From assembly GCA_051650105.1 (NCBI GenBank), contig JBOFIJ010000004.1:1-22416 (forward strand): DNA of 22,416 nucleotides, given 5' to 3'. The notes beneath the pieces were generated by a model. That model had not been told where the DNA came from. It made no database searches and saw only the letters and a list, made by a program, of their open reading frames with translations. The translations under genes were made by a program, and so were the position numbers. Positions 8,214 to 16,276 of the stretch are shown piece after piece. The DNA is from CAMWXW01 sp051650105 (GTDB lineage: Bacteria; Desulfobacterota; Desulfovibrionia; Desulfovibrionales; Desulfovibrionaceae). How positions within the stretch are numbered: position 1 is the stretch's first letter; every line of letters starts with the position of its first letter.

Positions 8214-8378
8214 TAGATAGCATCAGTTTATAATGGTTATTTGGTTTCAGTTATTTTCTTTATTCCATTGTTTTATAAATGGAGGGAATAGTATATATAG
8301 AAATATCGTGAAAATATTTTTAGTGAAAGAGTGTAATTTCTTCACTACATGTTTGTGTTTTCTATAAGCTACCTCTTT

Positions 8379-8407
8379 TTGACATAGATCTTCATTTATT
8401 GTACAAT
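8379..8407 (+). promoter_or_regulatory. Strong sigma70-type promoter for the amidase operon
   Basis: TTGACA (8379-8384), a 17-base spacer and TACAAT (8402-8407) closely match the consensus. The transcript would start near 8414, about 30 bases before the amidase ATG, and probably continues through the epimerase and nadC genes. The rest of 8214-8378 is AT-rich with no convincing gene. Confidence 0.8.
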
Positions 8408-8442
8408 ATACAGCCAGATTTTTTATTCTTTGGAAGCTCTCT

Positions 8443-9219
8443 ATGAAAAAATTATGTTGCTATGTATTATTATTTTCTTCAATCGTATACTGGGCATCTT
8501 CTTGTACTGCTGTGTATGCTAAATCTGTGCATGCAAAAGAGCTTGGTTTAGAATTGAAAACTATTGTTGTTGATGCTGGGCACGGAGGGAAAGACCCTGG
8601 TGCCATTGGTAATGGATTAATGGAAAAAGAATTTACCTTACAATTTTCCAGAATTCTGGAAAAACTCCTTCGTGAAAAAGGATATCGTATTTATCAAACA
8701 AGGACAAAAGATCAATATATTCCTTTGGAAGAAAGAACTTCGTTTGCAAACAAGAAGAAAGCGGATCTTTTTTTATCCATTCATATAAATGCTAATAATA
8801 ATAAAGCTATTTCTGGTTTTGAAAGTTATTATTTATCCACAGGCTCCGACAAAAGAGCATTATTGGTTGCTTCTAGAGAAAATGCTGTTTCCCCCAATAA
8901 TTTAAGTGCGTTGCAGATGATATTGAGTGATTTTACTCTTGATAGTAAACAAAGTGAGTCTAAAAATATTGCGGATCTCATTCAAAAATCTGTTTTAAAG
9001 ACTGTACGAAATAATAAATATACTTTGCGAGATAGTGGTGTTCGCTCTGCTCCATTTTTTGTTCTGCTGGGCGCCAGGATGCCTGCAATTCTCCTAGAAA
9101 TGGGATACACAAGTAATGTTGAGGAATCTAAAAAATTAAAAGATCCAAACTATCTCTATCTTTTGGCTCAAGGTATTGTGAATGCTATTGAGCAGTATAA
9201 AAGATCATTACAAGGATAA
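8443..9219 (+). CDS. N-acetylmuramoyl-L-alanine amidase (Amidase_3 family)
   Basis: A zinc-dependent periplasmic hydrolase of 258 residues that cleaves the bond between N-acetylmuramic acid and L-alanine in peptidoglycan. A signal peptide occupies residues 1-26, with likely cleavage after VYA. A lipobox-like ASSC ending at 21 is a weaker alternative. The catalytic domain begins with VVDAGHGGKDPGAIG. Zinc ligands are His47, Glu61 and His114 (in SIHINA), and the catalytic glutamate is Glu219 in LLEMGYTSN. There is no AMIN domain between the signal and the catalytic domain, so septal targeting of the AmiC type is not evident. The start ATG follows GGAAG. The epimerase gene begins three bases after the stop codon, indicating tight cotranscription. 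Confidence 0.92.
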   Translation: MKKLCCYVLLFSSIVYWASSCTAVYAKSVHAKELGLELKTIVVDAGHGGKDPGAIGNGLMEKEFTLQFSRILEKLLREKGYRIYQTRTKDQYIPLEERTSFANKKKADLFLSIHINANNNKAISGFESYYLSTGSDKRALLVASRENAVSPNNLSALQMILSDFTLDSKQSESKNIADLIQKSVLKTVRNNKYTLRDSGVRSAPFFVLLGARMPAILLEMGYTSNVEESKKLKDPNYLYLLAQGIVNAIEQYKRSLQG

Positions 9220-9222
9220 GAT

Positions 9223-10197
9223 ATGGCCATACTCATAACAGGAAGTGCTGGTTTTATTGGTTTTTCTATAGCCAGAAAATTGTTAAAAGAAGGATACCAT
9301 ATTATTGGTATCGATTCTTTATCTGATTATTACGATGTCTCTTTAAAAAAAGCGCGTAATGCTATACTGGATACTTTTTCTTCTTATGTATTCTACCACA
9401 CAGATATTGCAGATAAGGAAGCTATTGATGCTATATTTAAAAAACATAGTATTAAGTATGTTCTTAACCTTGCTGCACAAGCAGGTGTGCGGTATAGTAT
9501 TGTTAATCCATCTTCATATATTGCCACAAATCTTGTTGGTTTTTCTGTTATTTTAGAAGCGTGCAGAACCTATGGTGTTTCAAATTTTGTATATGCTTCT
9601 TCTAGTTCTGTATATGGTTTAAATGATTCTGTTCCCTTTTCTGAAGCACAAAAAGTAGATTCTCCAATTAGTCTTTATGCCGCTACAAAGAAATCTAATG
9701 AATTAATGGCTCATTCATATAGTCATTTATATGGCATACCAACAACGGGTATACGATTCTTTACTTTGTATGGCCCTTATGGGAGGCCAGATATGGCGTT
9801 ATTTTCTTTTACAAAAGCTATTTATGCTGGAGAAGCCATACAGCTATATAATAATGGGGATATGTTTAGAGACTTTACATATATTGATGATTGCGTATCT
9901 GCATTACAATCTATGATATTCACTCCAACAAGAAAAAAGGATTCTTCACCTCCTTATGCTATTTATAACGTTGGAAATAATAAATGTGTCTCTTTACAGT
10001 ATTTTGTTAGTATTTTAGAAAAAGCTATAGGTATAGAGGCAAAGAAAGAATATTTACCAATGCAAGATGGCGATGTCTATAAAACATATGCAGATATCTC
10101 GGCTGCGAAAAAATGTTTTGGCTTCACTCCATTTATTTCTATAGAAGAAGGAATACCTCGATTTGTCGATTGGTATAAGAAATATCACTCCATATAA
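9223..10197 (+). CDS. NAD-dependent epimerase, UDP-glucuronate 4-epimerase type
   Basis: A short-chain dehydrogenase/reductase-fold sugar-nucleotide epimerase of 324 residues. The NAD-binding GSAGFIG motif is at residues 7-13, the serine cluster before VYG at 126-132, and the catalytic YAATK with Tyr152 and Lys156. RFFTLYGPYGRPDMALFSF and MFRDFTYIDD are typical of the CapI/GAE branch that interconverts UDP-glucuronate and UDP-galacturonate. Specificity is inferred; a GalE- or dTDP-glucose-dehydratase-like role is possible but less likely. The product would feed lipopolysaccharide or capsule. It is sandwiched between the amidase gene (3-base gap) and nadC (11-base gap), and a glycosyltransferase lies two genes downstream. 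Confidence 0.88.
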   Translation: MAILITGSAGFIGFSIARKLLKEGYHIIGIDSLSDYYDVSLKKARNAILDTFSSYVFYHTDIADKEAIDAIFKKHSIKYVLNLAAQAGVRYSIVNPSSYIATNLVGFSVILEACRTYGVSNFVYASSSSVYGLNDSVPFSEAQKVDSPISLYAATKKSNELMAHSYSHLYGIPTTGIRFFTLYGPYGRPDMALFSFTKAIYAGEAIQLYNNGDMFRDFTYIDDCVSALQSMIFTPTRKKDSSPPYAIYNVGNNKCVSLQYFVSILEKAIGIEAKKEYLPMQDGDVYKTYADISAAKKCFGFTPFISIEEGIPRFVDWYKKYHSI

Positions 10198-10208
10198 AAG
10201 GGAATCCT

Positions 10209-11093
10209 ATGTCTTCTTTATTTTCTTCTTTTTTTTCAAACCCTACAGCATATGCTTTTTTAAAACAAAATATCCTTTTTGCGCTAGAAGAAGATGGACA
10301 GGATCTAACATCACAGGCTCTTTTTAAAAAGCAATCTTGTACTGCAAAAATTGTTGCTAAAGAAAAAGGGATTCTTGTTGGGGTGCGATTTATTCCCCTT
10401 ATTTTTACGTGTCTCACAGAAATGGGCTATAATGCTGATGCATGTGCATTGGAAGCATTATATGATGATGGCGATTGTATAGAAGAAGGTGCTATAATAG
10501 CCTATATTGCAGGGGATGTTGTTCCAATTTTAAAGGCTGAAAGAGTTATTCTAAACTATATTAATCATCTTTCTGGAATTGCAACAAAAACATCATATTA
10601 TGTTCACCTTTTAGAAGGAACGGGTATTACATTGCTTGATACGAGAAAAACTCATCCTGGATTACGGTACCTTGAAAAATATGCAGTAGTAGCGGGTGGA
10701 GGAAAAAATCATAGAAAGAATTTAGAAGAAATGATTATGATAAAAGATACTCACATTGATGCCGTGGGTTCCATTACAAAAGCTGTTGAGAAAGTGCGTT
10801 ATACATATGCTCCATGTCCCTATATTGTAGTTGAAACAAGAACATTGTTAGAAGTTCAAGAATGTATTGTATTGAGTGTAAATAGAATACTCTTAGATAA
10901 CATGGAAGACACTGTTTTAGTAGAAGCTCTTTCATGTATCCCCTCTACAATAGAAACAGAAATAAGTGGTGGTATTTCTTTGGAAAATATAAAAAGATTT
11001 TCTTCTTTATCCATAAAACCTACTTTTATCTCTGTAGGAGAACTCACCCACACTGTGAAGCAGATTGATTGTAGTATGTATATTGTCTTATAA
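10209..11093 (+). CDS. nadC: Nicotinate-nucleotide pyrophosphorylase (carboxylating) NadC
   Basis: Quinolinate phosphoribosyltransferase, which converts quinolinate and PRPP to nicotinate mononucleotide, carbon dioxide and pyrophosphate in de novo NAD synthesis. The protein has 294 residues, normal for the family. The active-site segment LDTRKTHPGLRYLEKYAV places Arg146 and Lys147 at substrate-binding positions, followed by GGGKNHRKNL with Lys166, His168 and Arg169. The N-terminal swapped sandwich and C-terminal barrel (ILLDNM; EISGGISLENI) are intact. GGGA precedes the ATG. It is the last gene of the amidase-epimerase-nadC cluster; nadA and nadB are not in the window. No hairpin terminator is obvious after the stop codon. 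Confidence 0.95.
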   Translation: MSSLFSSFFSNPTAYAFLKQNILFALEEDGQDLTSQALFKKQSCTAKIVAKEKGILVGVRFIPLIFTCLTEMGYNADACALEALYDDGDCIEEGAIIAYIAGDVVPILKAERVILNYINHLSGIATKTSYYVHLLEGTGITLLDTRKTHPGLRYLEKYAVVAGGGKNHRKNLEEMIMIKDTHIDAVGSITKAVEKVRYTYAPCPYIVVETRTLLEVQECIVLSVNRILLDNMEDTVLVEALSCIPSTIETEISGGISLENIKRFSSLSIKPTFISVGELTHTVKQIDCSMYIVL

Positions 11094-11126
11094 GTAATAT
11101 TTATATTATCTTGTATAATGTGGTTG

Positions 11127-11155
11127 TTGATTATTATATGTATTTACCGTATAAT
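11127..11155 (+). promoter_or_regulatory. Promoter for the glycosyltransferase gene
   Basis: TTGATT (11127-11132), a 17-base spacer and a perfect TATAAT (11150-11155). Transcription would begin near 11162, about 30 bases before the ATG at 11193. Confidence 0.72.
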
Positions 11156-11192
11156 AAACTCAACTTTTATGAGGAATATATGAGGTATTGCT

Positions 11193-11951
11193 ATGATAGA
11201 AGATATTACGCCCATAATACTTGTTAAAAATGCTTCGCTAAGTATTAGTGCTACGTTAGACGCCCTTACATCTTTTAAATATGTTGTTGTACTTGATAAT
11301 GCTTCTTCTGATGACACAAAAAAGAAGGCTTTGTCGTATCCCAATGTTTTGTATTACTTTGAAGAAAGAACATTGCCATTTAATGTATTACGTACTATCG
11401 CAAATGAATATTCTGTTACGGATTATGTACTGCATATTGATGCAGACGAAGTGCTGTTATATGATGCCATTCCTAGCACGAAAGAACTAAATCCTCTAGT
11501 TGGATATATAATACGGTTAGAAAATTATTATAAGGGTAAATATTTATCTGGAGGCGGAGAGACAGATGGCTGGGTGACACGTCTTTACAATAAACAGTAT
11601 GTAGAGTATGACCCAAAAAAGATAATTCATGAATCACTACAGTTAAAAGATTCGAAGATGGGTGTTTTAGTGCGTGAACCCATTCCTAATATCTGTTTAC
11701 GACATTACTCCATTCCTTCCTTTCATGTAATGCTTACTAAAATAGATCTGTATAGTACACTAGAGGCGCAAAAAAATCCTAATAAAATTTCTCGTTTTCC
11801 TTTATTGCGTCTTTTCACTACATTTTGTAAATTTTTTATTATTAAAAAAGGATATTCTGATGGGTATCGTGGTTTCGAATTGGCTTTTTATAGAGGATTA
11901 ATTGCTTATTTTAAGTATAAGAAACGAGATGAATTTACAAATAGAAGATAA
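11193..11951 (+). CDS. Family 2 glycosyltransferase
   Basis: A GT-A-fold sugar transferase of 252 residues. The N-terminal strand TPIILVKNA and VVVLDNASSDDT form the nucleotide-binding part. HIDADEVL supplies the metal-binding DxD-type motif at Asp83-Asp85. The central part resembles short GT2 enzymes that modify lipopolysaccharide core (WaaE/KdtX type), acting at the inner face of the cytoplasmic membrane with a nucleotide sugar donor. The donor and acceptor cannot be read from the sequence. GAGG seven bases before the ATG sets the start. It has its own promoter and ends before a strong hairpin terminator, so it looks monocistronic. The nearby sugar-nucleotide epimerase suggests a shared surface-glycan theme. 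Confidence 0.82.
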   Translation: MIEDITPIILVKNASLSISATLDALTSFKYVVVLDNASSDDTKKKALSYPNVLYYFEERTLPFNVLRTIANEYSVTDYVLHIDADEVLLYDAIPSTKELNPLVGYIIRLENYYKGKYLSGGGETDGWVTRLYNKQYVEYDPKKIIHESLQLKDSKMGVLVREPIPNICLRHYSIPSFHVMLTKIDLYSTLEAQKNPNKISRFPLLRLFTTFCKFFIIKKGYSDGYRGFELAFYRGLIAYFKYKKRDEFTNRR

Positions 11952-12031
11952 ATTCTCGTGTGAAACTGTATTCCTGCATCATTTGATAATAAAAGTAGAA
12001 TACGTGTGAAGTGAAGAAATAGGTGAATAGT

Positions 12032-12072
12032 GTGAAAAAAAGAAGGATAAAAAGAACATCCTTCTTTTTCAC
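12032..12072. terminator. Bidirectional intrinsic terminator
   Basis: Left arm 12032-12048 and right arm 12058-12072 pair over 15 bases, with a 2-base bulge in the A-run and a 9-base loop. The stem core is GAAGGAT/ATCCTTC, flanked by runs of A on the left and T on the right, so a T tract follows the hairpin on both strands. It lies between the convergent glycosyltransferase and pal genes and can end both transcripts. Confidence 0.88.
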
Positions 12073-12079
12073 AAAATTG

Positions 12080-12634
12080 TTACTGGATAATTTCGAATTG
12101 AGCTCGACGATTTAATGCCCACGCATAGCTATCTTGACCCTCAACAGCTGGAAATAGTTTACCATAACTAATAGTTTCAAGTCTTGATGCATCAATACCA
12201 TTTTGTATGAAATAGTTATATACGGCAAGAGCTCTCCTTTCACCTAAGGCAAGATTGTATTCTTGTGTACCACGGTCATCACAATACCCAGCAACCTGTA
12301 TTCTTATTGAAGGATTGTTTTCAAGAACAGTAATTTTTTCTTTTAGGATTTCTTGTTCTTTCTCTGTTAAAATATATTGGTCAAAACCAAAATATACGCG
12401 ACGTTCCAGAATTGCTTGTGCATCTGGAGCAAGATAGTCCTGTTGTTCTTCTATAATAATTTCTTCCACAATAACAGGTTCTACGATTTCTTCAGCAATA
12501 GGATCTTCTATGAGTGATTCCTCTTGCGGTGCAGGCTCTGGCGTAACGACTATATCTGGATCAGCACAACCAGCAAGAACAGCAAAGACAAAAACCATTG
12601 TAAATGCTAAATATATATTTTTCAATTTCATCAT
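12080..12634 (-). CDS. pal: Peptidoglycan-associated lipoprotein Pal
   Basis: An outer-membrane lipoprotein of the Tol-Pal system that binds peptidoglycan through an OmpA-like domain. The chosen start is ATG at 12632-12634, because GGAGG at 12641-12645 sits six bases upstream; an in-frame ATG at 12659-12661 would add nine residues and overlap this site. In the 184-residue protein, a hydrophobic signal leads to the lipobox LAGC with cysteine at 23. An acidic Pro/Glu linker follows. The OmpA domain spans roughly residues 75-184, with YFGFDQYILTEKEQ, the peptidoglycan-binding stretch AGYCDDRGTQEYNLALGERR and LNRRAQFEI. It is the last gene of tolQRABpal and probably also has its own promoter. Confidence 0.95.
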   Translation of the reverse strand: MMKLKNIYLAFTMVFVFAVLAGCADPDIVVTPEPAPQEESLIEDPIAEEIVEPVIVEEIIIEEQQDYLAPDAQAILERRVYFGFDQYILTEKEQEILKEKITVLENNPSIRIQVAGYCDDRGTQEYNLALGERRALAVYNYFIQNGIDASRLETISYGKLFPAVEGQDSYAWALNRRAQFEIIQ

Positions 12635-12652
12635 AAAATGCCTCCGTCCTCC

Positions 12653-12681
12653 CTTATACAATAAAATTTTATTAAATGCAA
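12653..12681 (-). promoter_or_regulatory. Internal promoter for pal
   Basis: On the minus strand TTGCAT (12676-12681) and TATAAG (12653-12658) are 17 bases apart. The start point would be near 12646, only about 12 bases before the pal ATG and directly at the ribosome binding site. This would allow extra Pal synthesis independent of the full tol transcript. Confidence 0.55.
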
Positions 12682-12701
12682 GAAAAAACAGGAATCTTTT
12701 C

Positions 12702-14000
12702 TTAGTTTATCAAGCTCCATGTTGGATCTAAGACTAATTGATTTCCTTTTCCAGGCATCACTATTGCGGGAGTCCCCTGCCTTGTTGTTAGGAAAAGCTG
12801 ACTTTTCTTATTTCTTGTTGAAACAAAAGCAATAAAATAACTATCTGGCGCAAAGGCAGGAGTATCGTCATCTCCTGGGCCGAATGTAATTTGTCTAGTG
12901 CGTTTTGTTGTTGTGTCATATAGATAAATTCTGCGGCCCTCTTTAGCCATACGTACATATGCTATATATTTTCCATCATCACTTATGGAGGCATCTGTAT
13001 TATATCTACCTTCTGTGCTAATTCTATCAACTTTACCTGTTTGCATATTTTTTATAAAAATTTGTGGGCCGCCTAACATGCTTGATGTAAAAACAATAGA
13101 GTCGGGGTTTTTTACAGAAAATGATGGAGAGACATTAATGCTTCTTCCAGCAATAAGTTTACCTCTTCTTACAAGGTTTTTATCTACTTCATAAATACTT
13201 GGTGAGCCTTTAAAAGAAAGGGCGACTGCAATCATTCCTTTTGGTGTAAATGTTGGGCTTATTACGCTTGTTCCTTGTGGATACACAACACGTTTTATGG
13301 TGCGTTTACTTCTGTCTAAGATAGCTAATGTATGCCTTCTTCTGTCTAAATGTGCAAAAACAATGTGTTTACCATCTGGAGAAATATTTGGAGAAAGAAT
13401 AAGACCTTGGATATTAGTTTCTTGTTTTAAATCAGACCCATTTGGAAACATAGACCATAAATCATATTTAAAAGGCGCTTGTTTTTGAACAAAGAAAATG
13501 CGAGATTTAAATAGGGAGCCATTGCCTATAAGGTGTTGTAAAAGGCGAGACATAGCATCATCTGCAGCTTGTTGAATAGAGGCCTGATTGCGAATTTGAT
13601 ATGTTTGTTTAAATATTGTTGACGAAGAAAGAACATCAAAAGCACGTATTTCTACAAAGGTATTTTTCCCATCACTATTCCATAAGAAAGCAAAAAGAAG
13701 ATCAATGCCCACAGCTTCTAGTTTATTAAACTCAATATTTGTGTTTGGACCATACATAATTTTATAGTTTGAAGCTCTTCGTAAAAAGGGAACATATTTA
13801 ATATCTTTTAACATACTTTGTTCAAGGGCTTCTTTGTAATTAGGTTGAACATTACCGTAGGGCTGTGCCAAAGAAATAGATAATGTATTCTTTCCTGTAG
13901 GAGAAGAAATATCTATTGTTACTGTTTTGGAAAAGCTCGGTGTAGAATGTACTAATAGTATGCTAAGAAAAAATACAGAGAAAAACACGATCTTTTTCAT
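12702..14000 (-). CDS. tolB: Tol-Pal system beta-propeller protein TolB
   Basis: A periplasmic protein of 432 residues that connects Pal with the inner-membrane TolQRA complex. A Sec signal peptide occupies about residues 1-24 (cleavage near SFS). An N-terminal alpha/beta domain to about residue 170 is followed by a six-bladed propeller with PD40/WD40-like units such as SPNISPDGKHIVFAHLD, NTDASISDDGKYIAYVRM and DDTPAFAPDSYFIAFVSTR. Length is normal for TolB. Its ribosome binding site GAGGA lies inside the end of tolA, whose stop codon is four bases upstream, so translation is likely coupled. pal follows after a 67-base gap. Confidence 0.95.
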   Translation of the reverse strand: MKKIVFFSVFFLSILLVHSTPSFSKTVTIDISSPTGKNTLSISLAQPYGNVQPNYKEALEQSMLKDIKYVPFLRRASNYKIMYGPNTNIEFNKLEAVGIDLLFAFLWNSDGKNTFVEIRAFDVLSSSTIFKQTYQIRNQASIQQAADDAMSRLLQHLIGNGSLFKSRIFFVQKQAPFKYDLWSMFPNGSDLKQETNIQGLILSPNISPDGKHIVFAHLDRRRHTLAILDRSKRTIKRVVYPQGTSVISPTFTPKGMIAVALSFKGSPSIYEVDKNLVRRGKLIAGRSINVSPSFSVKNPDSIVFTSSMLGGPQIFIKNMQTGKVDRISTEGRYNTDASISDDGKYIAYVRMAKEGRRIYLYDTTTKRTRQITFGPGDDDTPAFAPDSYFIAFVSTRNKKSQLFLTTRQGTPAIVMPGKGNQLVLDPTWSLIN

Positions 14001-14004
14001 CTTT

Positions 14005-14766
14005 TTAGTCCTCTAATAGGTTAAAGTTAATAATAAAATCTAAAGGCTGAGAGTCTGGTGGTGATAGGAGAGTTTTTAATGTGGATACTGCTCGTATTGC
14101 TGAATTGTCAAAATCTTCTCTACCAGAACTTTCTTCTACTGAATAAGAGAGAATATTTCCAAAACTATCTATTTTTATGCGGATAACAGTTCTAAAATTT
14201 TCGTTTCTCCCTAAGCTAGGAAAAAACCACGCACTGCGTATAATTGCACCCACCATTGTTGCATATGTATCAGTACTGCCTAATTCTACACTATTTGTAT
14301 TAGAGTTGACAAGCCCAGAAAGGGCATTTGCCACACTTTCTTCTTCTGCTTTAGTTTGTGATTCTTCTTGTTTTTTCTCGAGAGAGTTCAGTGCTTCTCG
14401 TAGGAGATCTTCTTCCATTTTTTTATCAGGGATTTTTTGTATGCTCTCCTCTTGTCTTTCTGGAGTCTTTGTGGGTATTTCTTCCTTTTTTATGGGAATG
14501 CTCTTTTTTGTCTGTACAGGTTTCTCTGCCTTTTTTGGTGGAGTTGCTTTTTTAACAGGCGCTTCCTTAGGAGGCATTTTTTTGGGAGGATTTGCTTTTT
14601 CTGGTACAGGTTTTGGTTTAGTGAATTGTTTTATTTGAACTTGTTTCACACCTGTATTAGTGTTAATGGGATTTATTTTTTCAAATTTACGCCAAGAAAA
14701 AAACGCAATAAGTAAAAAGAATGTAATATGCAATGACAGCGATATATATATATATTTTTTTCCCAC
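14005..14766 (-). CDS. tolA: TolA-like energy transducer (TonB C-terminal domain)
   Basis: An inner-membrane protein of 253 residues that transmits energy from TolQR to the outer membrane. The start codon is GTG (14764-14766), with AGGGA upstream; no ATG alternative exists near it. A short cytoplasmic segment and one membrane helix (residues about 5-24) are followed by a Pro/Lys-rich spacer (about 45-115) and a charged, probably helical part rich in Glu, Lys and Gln (about 115-155). The C-terminal domain (about 165-253) includes SAWFFPSLGRNENFRTVIRI and SSGREDFDNSAIRAV, the TolA-III/TonB fold. It is shorter than E. coli TolA. Sequence alone could fit a TonB, but its position between tolR and tolB identifies TolA. 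Confidence 0.9.
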   Translation of the reverse strand: MGKKYIYISLSLHITFFLLIAFFSWRKFEKINPINTNTGVKQVQIKQFTKPKPVPEKANPPKKMPPKEAPVKKATPPKKAEKPVQTKKSIPIKKEEIPTKTPERQEESIQKIPDKKMEEDLLREALNSLEKKQEESQTKAEEESVANALSGLVNSNTNSVELGSTDTYATMVGAIIRSAWFFPSLGRNENFRTVIRIKIDSFGNILSYSVEESSGREDFDNSAIRAVSTLKTLLSPPDSQPLDFIINFNLLED

Positions 14767-14779
14767 GTAAATATCCCTG

Positions 14780-15190
14780 TTACTCTGGCGATGCTATCAT
14801 GCCAATTTCTGAGATACCAGCTTGTTGGATTTCTCCAATAACTTTTAACACTATGTCGTAGGAAACGCTCTTATCCGCTTCTAGAAAAAGGCTGATATTC
14901 CCAGATTTTTGTAATGTTTCTAATGTTAAACGTAACTTCTCAAGTGTGGTTTGTTTACCTTGTACAAAGATACCATTTGTTTTTGATACAGAAACTGTGA
15001 CACCTTTAAATTTTATAGGGAGTGTTTCTACTGCTTTTGTTTGTGGCAGAGATAACTCTATTCCTTCTTCCGTAACATATGGAGCAGAAACTATTAATAT
15101 AACTAAAAGAACAAGAAGAACGTCTACTAGAGGTGTTATATTTATTTCTGCAATGAAAGAGCTATCATTGTCTGAATCAGATGTTTGCAT
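14780..15190 (-). CDS. tolR: Tol-Pal system protein TolR (ExbD family)
   Basis: An inner-membrane proton-channel subunit of 136 residues with a short cytoplasmic N-terminus and one membrane helix. The helix begins INITPLVDVLLVLLVILIVS and carries the essential conserved aspartate at position 23. The rest is a periplasmic ExbD/TolR domain (VTVSKTNGIFVQGK; FLEADKSVSYDIVLKVIGEI). Length is typical. An AGG-containing site precedes the ATG. The gene starts seven bases after tolQ stops and ends 13 bases before tolA starts. Confidence 0.95.
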   Translation of the reverse strand: MQTSDSDNDSSFIAEINITPLVDVLLVLLVILIVSAPYVTEEGIELSLPQTKAVETLPIKFKGVTVSVSKTNGIFVQGKQTTLEKLRLTLETLQKSGNISLFLEADKSVSYDIVLKVIGEIQQAGISEIGMIASPE

Positions 15191-15197
15191 AAAGTAC

Positions 15198-15938
15198 CTA
15201 TCCTGCCACAGTACCTGTTGTGGTTTTATTAATGGGAGTATTTGAGGTGGTATTTTGTCTCGCTTGTGAAGATACCTGTGCAGCTGTTAGCTCTCTTTGA
15301 ATGCAATTTAGTAGGATATCTGCGTAATTTGATAATAATAGTGAGACTTTAGATACTCTATTTTGAAAAGAGTTAAAAGCGATACTTGCAGGTATAGCAA
15401 CGAAGATACCAACTGCTGTTACAAAAAGAGCTTCGGCTAAACTAGGAGCCACCACAGTAAAAGAAGCTGTTTTCATGGAGCCTATTACTGTGAAAGTATT
15501 GATTATACCCCACACAGTACCAAATAAACCTAGAAATGGAGAAGCATTCGCTATTGTTGCCAAAAAGGGCACACAAAAACGTATTTCTGAATTTTGTGTC
15601 TTTACAGCTGCATTTAATGTTCTTGTAAGTGTTGTTATTGCTGTATTTGCTGAGCAAGATGTTTTTTTTAGCCTAGACACTTCTAATATAGCTTGTTCCG
15701 ATATATAGCATAGTGGAGATTTTGGATCTTCCCCTATAATCTGTAGTGCGTCGTTTAACGTTGATTGTTCTTGAAAAGAAGTAATACCATTTCGTATTTT
15801 CTTTTCTATCTTTTGAAAAAAAATCCATTTATATAGTATTATAGCCCAGCTCCATATAGACATAGTAAGCAAAAGAACTAAAACTGCCTTACCTATAAGA
15901 GTTGCTTCACCTATATATGACAAGAGATTTGAAAACAT
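15198..15938 (-). CDS. tolQ: Tol-Pal system protein TolQ (MotA/TolQ/ExbB family)
   Basis: An inner-membrane protein of 246 residues with three membrane helices, at about 15-35, 125-150 and 165-190. With TolR it forms the proton-driven motor of the Tol system. The family core is seen in FLATIANASPFLGLFGTVWG followed by IINTFTVIG, and in ALFVTAVGIFVAIPASIAFN. The last 30 residues are a Thr/Ser/Asn-rich extension (NTTSNTPINKTTTGTVAG) that is not part of the family core. GAGGAG lies 12 bases upstream of the ATG, a rather long spacing. It is the first gene of the tolQRABpal operon. Confidence 0.95.
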   Translation of the reverse strand: MFSNLLSYIGEATLIGKAVLVLLLTMSIWSWAIILYKWIFFQKIEKKIRNGITSFQEQSTLNDALQIIGEDPKSPLCYISEQAILEVSRLKKTSCSANTAITTLTRTLNAAVKTQNSEIRFCVPFLATIANASPFLGLFGTVWGIINTFTVIGSMKTASFTVVAPSLAEALFVTAVGIFVAIPASIAFNSFQNRVSKVSLLLSNYADILLNCIQRELTAAQVSSQARQNTTSNTPINKTTTGTVAG

Positions 15939-15978
15939 GGATACGATGTGCTCCTCTCTGCAATTTTTGCCATCCTAT

Positions 15979-16028
15979 TATGCACAAATATGCACAATAA
16001 AACATAGTAAGATAGTGTAACATAGTAA
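15979..16028. repeat. Two pairs of 10-bp direct repeats upstream of tolQ
   Basis: TATGCACAAA at 15979-15988 is followed at once by TATGCACAAT at 15989-15998. AACATAGTAA occurs at 16001-16010 and again at 16019-16028, an 18-base period. The second pair overlaps the candidate tolQ promoter. The arrangement is that expected for tandem binding sites of a regulator, but chance in AT-rich DNA cannot be excluded. Confidence 0.55.
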
Positions 16029-16029
16029 A
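16001..16029 (-). promoter_or_regulatory. Candidate promoter for the tol operon
   Basis: On the minus strand TTTACT (16024-16029) and TATGTT (16001-16006) are 17 bases apart and lie within the 10-base direct repeats. The start would be near 15994, leaving a leader of about 55 bases. The hexamers are only moderate matches. Confidence 0.4.
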
Positions 16030-16276
16030 AGGATAATGTATATCTTTATCTCTTTTCCAAAAAGAATCTATCTTGGATAAAAAATAGTTATTTTAGATAG
16101 TTATGCAAAGGATATTCCCTTTATACTTAATTTTCATTTTGTTTTAATGAGAGTGTCTGCAATACATAGGAATACATTTTTTTTCTTGAAAATAGGAAAG
16201 ATGTTTTTGTGTTGTCTTGTTCCTTTTCTTGCATAAATTTTCTTTTTCAAAAAAGTTCTGTAAATCAGAAAAAATG

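Larger units (their letters stand above)
15939..16276. other. Intergenic region between the RluD-CoaE gene and tolQ
   Basis: This AT-rich stretch has no convincing gene. The part next to tolQ (15979-16029) carries two sets of short direct repeats and a candidate promoter, listed separately. The remainder (16030-16276) shows no GC-rich hairpin terminator for the upstream gene. Confidence 0.7.

Noticed and set aside
8259..8292. Hairpin TATTCCATT/AATGGAGGGAATA after thiD as a terminator.
   Set aside because: The stem is interrupted by a bulge and no T tract follows.
12635..12661. Upstream ATG for pal that would add nine residues.
   Set aside because: It would overlap the GGAGG ribosome binding site and put polar residues before the lipoprotein signal.
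14177..14715. Plus-strand frames of up to 153 codons opposite tolA.
   Set aside because: They are the complement of the Lys/Pro-rich tolA spacer and give Phe/Gly/Cys-rich nonsense.
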